DNA of 64,000 nucleotides. Origin: Brevundimonas vesicularis. Lineage in GTDB: Bacteria; Pseudomonadota; Alphaproteobacteria; Caulobacterales; Caulobacteraceae. Position numbers and translations under genes: made by a program. The stretch covers positions 1,612,001 to 1,676,000 of the forward strand of contig NZ_CP115671.1 in NCBI RefSeq assembly GCF_027886425.1. The letters are read 5' to 3'. Positions 62,202-64,000 of this stretch are shown here, in pieces (position 1 is the stretch's first letter; each line of letters begins with the position of its first letter). The notes under the pieces were generated by a model. It saw only the letters and a program-made list of their open reading frames with translations. It was not told where the DNA came from and did not search any database.

Positions 62202-64000
62202 ATGCGCCAGACTTTCGACGAGACGACCGACCCGTCCTTCGGGGCCAAACACCTGCCGCTGCTGCGCGCCGAAATGGCCAAGCAGGGGCTGGACGGGTTT
62301 CTGATCCCCCATGAGGACGAGCATCAGAACGAGTATCTGCCGGACGCCAATGAGCGCCTGGCCTGGGCGACCGGCTTCACCGGCTCGGCCGGGGCGGCGG
62401 TGGTGTTTCAGGATCGCGCCAGCATGTTCACCGACGGTCGCTACACCGTTCAAGTCAAGGCCCAGACCGATCCGGCTCTGTTCGAGCGACGCGACCTCAA
62501 TGACGTGGCGGCCTATCTTGAGACGGCGGCGAAGGAGGCGGTGATCGGTTACGATCCGCGTCTGCACAGCCCGGATGCCCTGGTCGTCCTGAAGGCGGCG
62601 GCGCAGAAGGCGGGGGCCGAGTTGCGCGCCGTGGACGCCAATCCGCTGGACCTGGCCTGGGGCGCCGATCGTCCGGCCCAGCCGACGGCGCCGGTCGTGC
62701 CGCACGAGGATGTCTATTCCGGCGAGAGCCATGCCTCCAAGCGGGCGCGGATCGGCAAGGCCGTGGCGGACGCCGGCGCAGACGCGGTGGTGCTGACGGC
62801 GCCGATGTCGATCGCCTGGCTGTTCAATGTGCGCGGCGGGGACGTGATCCGTTCGCCTCTGCCGATCGGTCAGGCCATTCTGGCGGCGGACGGACAGGCG
62901 CGGCTGTTCCTGGACCCGGCCAAGGTCACGAATGCGCTGCCGGGCTGGCTGGGCGACGATGTCCGCATCGAGGCGACCGAGCAGCTGGCGGCTGCGCTGG
63001 ACGGGCTGTCGGGCCAGAAGGTCATGATCGATCCGTCGCTGTCCTCGGCCTGGTATTTCGACCGGCTGGACGCGGCAGGCGCGACGGTGGTGCGCGCGAT
63101 GGACCCTTGCGCCATTCCCCGGGCGGCCAAGAATGCGGTGGAGATCGAGGGCAGCCGTCAGGCGCACATTCGCGACGGGGCGGCGCTGAGCCGGTTCCTG
63201 CACTGGGTCGACACCGTGGTGCAGGAGACCCTGCCGGACGAGCGCGAAGTGGTCGAGGCGCTGGAGCGGTTCCGCGAGGAGACCGGGGCGCTGAAGGACC
63301 TGAGTTTCGACACCATCGCCGGCGCCGGGCCGAACGGGGCCTTGCCGCATTACAAGCCGGTGGGCGCCAGCATTCGCAAGGTCGAGAATGGCTCGCTGCT
63401 GCTGGTGGACGGCGGCGGTCAGTATCTGGACGGCACGACCGATGTGACCCGCACCATGGCGGTGGGCGAACCGAGCGAAGATCAGCGCCACAAGTTCACC
63501 CTGGTGCTGAAGGCGCATATCGCCATGGCGACGATCCGTTTCCCGTCCGGGACCAGCGGGATGGCGCTGGACGCCATTGCAAGGGCGCCGATGTGGGCGG
63601 CGGGGCTGGATTACGATCACGGCACCGGCCACGGCGTCGGCAGCTATCTGGGGGTCCACGAGGGGCCGCAGAGGATCGCGAAATGGGGCACGTCCCAGCC
63701 GCTGCTGGAAGGGATGATCCTGTCCAACGAGCCCGGCTATTACCGCGAAGGCCACTGGGGCATCCGCATCGAGACCCTGCAGGTCGTGACGCCCGCCGAG
63801 GTCCCCGAGGGCGGCGAGCGGCCCATGCACGGGTTCGAGCAGCTGACGTTCGCGCCGATCGACCGCAAGCTGATCGCGGTCGAGATGCTGACGCCGGGCG
63901 AGCGGGCCTATGTCGACGCCTACCACGCCGAAACGCTGGCCAAGGTCGGGCCGTTGATGGATGGCGAGGCGCTGGACTGGCTGAAGCGGGCCTGCGCGCC
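62202..64000 (+). CDS. M24 family aminopeptidase P, 3' end cut by window edge
   Basis: Removes N-terminal residues from X-Pro peptides. 599 residues are visible without a stop. Two creatinase-type N-terminal domains precede the pita-bread catalytic domain. The five metal ligands can be placed: Asp in LLVDGGGQYLDG and in GTTDVTRT, His in HGTGHGVGSYLGVHEGP, Glu in LSNEPGYYREG and Glu in IRIETLQVV. The ATG at 62202 has GAGGA 8 nt upstream. Only a few C-terminal residues should be missing, as the family is about 600 long. Confidence 0.93.
   Translation, partial: MRQTFDETTDPSFGAKHLPLLRAEMAKQGLDGFLIPHEDEHQNEYLPDANERLAWATGFTGSAGAAVVFQDRASMFTDGRYTVQVKAQTDPALFERRDLNDVAAYLETAAKEAVIGYDPRLHSPDALVVLKAAAQKAGAELRAVDANPLDLAWGADRPAQPTAPVVPHEDVYSGESHASKRARIGKAVADAGADAVVLTAPMSIAWLFNVRGGDVIRSPLPIGQAILAADGQARLFLDPAKVTNALPGWLGDDVRIEATEQLAAALDGLSGQKVMIDPSLSSAWYFDRLDAAGATVVRAMDPCAIPRAAKNAVEIEGSRQAHIRDGAALSRFLHWVDTVVQETLPDEREVVEALERFREETGALKDLSFDTIAGAGPNGALPHYKPVGASIRKVENGSLLLVDGGGQYLDGTTDVTRTMAVGEPSEDQRHKFTLVLKAHIAMATIRFPSGTSGMALDAIARAPMWAAGLDYDHGTGHGVGSYLGVHEGPQRIAKWGTSQPLLEGMILSNEPGYYREGHWGIRIETLQVVTPAEVPEGGERPMHGFEQLTFAPIDRKLIAVEMLTPGERAYVDAYHAETLAKVGPLMDGEALDWLKRACA

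Noticed and set aside
61209..63926. A 905-codon open frame antisense to prmA and the M24 peptidase
   Set aside because: It is a shadow of high-GC codon bias: Arg, Gln and His-rich, no family motifs, and opposite two well-supported genes.

Overview
This 64 kb high-GC window looks chromosomal and comes from an alphaproteobacterium of the order Caulobacterales, most likely Brevundimonas. The evidence is a carotenoid cluster carrying crtW, crtY, crtI, crtB, crtE, a type 2 isopentenyl diphosphate isomerase, crtZ and a crtG-like 2,2'-hydroxylase, a gene set known from Brevundimonas. A bactofilin, RegB/RegA, a CobS-type cobaltochelatase subunit and a complete SUF operon fit the same placement. I see no prophage, insertion sequence or CRISPR array. 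Most of the window is closely packed, with many ATGA-type overlaps.

Layout. 1-4300 (minus) is a surface-polysaccharide operon: a polyprenyl-phosphate sugar-1-phosphate transferase, a Wzx-like flippase and two family 2 glycosyltransferases, the last cut by the window edge. A tRNA-Ser(GCU) follows at 4438-4529. 4628-14295 is the carotenoid cluster, written as alternating short transcription units and containing an ABC-2 exporter in the crtE operon. 14331-23587 is a C4-dicarboxylate block: DctD and DctB (minus), then DctA, a TonB-dependent receptor and an exported alpha/beta hydrolase (plus). 23680-25032 is an MHS-family transporter. 25147-32127 is cyoABCD (bo3-type quinol oxidase), surf1, regB and regA in one run, which places a redox-sensing two-component system next to a terminal oxidase.

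32124-44915 is housekeeping and small genes: HIT protein, YvlD-like membrane protein, secreted hypothetical, cobS, ohr, penicillin-binding protein 1A, prfB with its programmed +1 frameshift, bactofilin, Bcp peroxiredoxin, a GIY-YIG endonuclease gene bracketed by a 32-bp inverted repeat, tyrS, DUF4287, DOMON-like, DUF1343/NamZ-like and DUF6624 genes. 45014-47309 is ahpC-ahpF. 47314-49158 holds a YdeI-like protein, an outer-membrane beta-barrel-like protein and an alpha/beta hydrolase-fold protein lacking the usual nucleophile. 49317-56791 is the SUF iron-sulfur operon: Rrf2 regulator, cysteine desulfurase, sufB, an unrecognised 77-residue membrane protein, sufC, sufD, sufS, sufT, an A-type carrier and a TfoX-like gene. 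56784-64000 has an acyltransferase, a GGDEF protein, an RhlE-like RNA helicase, an Ala/Lys/Pro-rich histone-H1-like protein, prmA and a partial M24 aminopeptidase P.

How it works together. Carotenoid precursors are made by Fni and CrtE, turned into beta-carotene by CrtB, CrtI and CrtY, and decorated by CrtW (4-keto), CrtZ (3-hydroxy) and CrtG (2-hydroxy). The dct block suggests outer-membrane import of a larger ester, periplasmic hydrolysis and DctA uptake of the released dicarboxylate. The most interesting leads are this dct-linked uptake module with its altered DctD GAFTGA loop and tandem operators, the GIY-YIG gene between inverted repeats, the new small membrane protein inside the suf operon, the ABC exporter in the crt cluster, and palindromes overlapping the idi and suf promoters.
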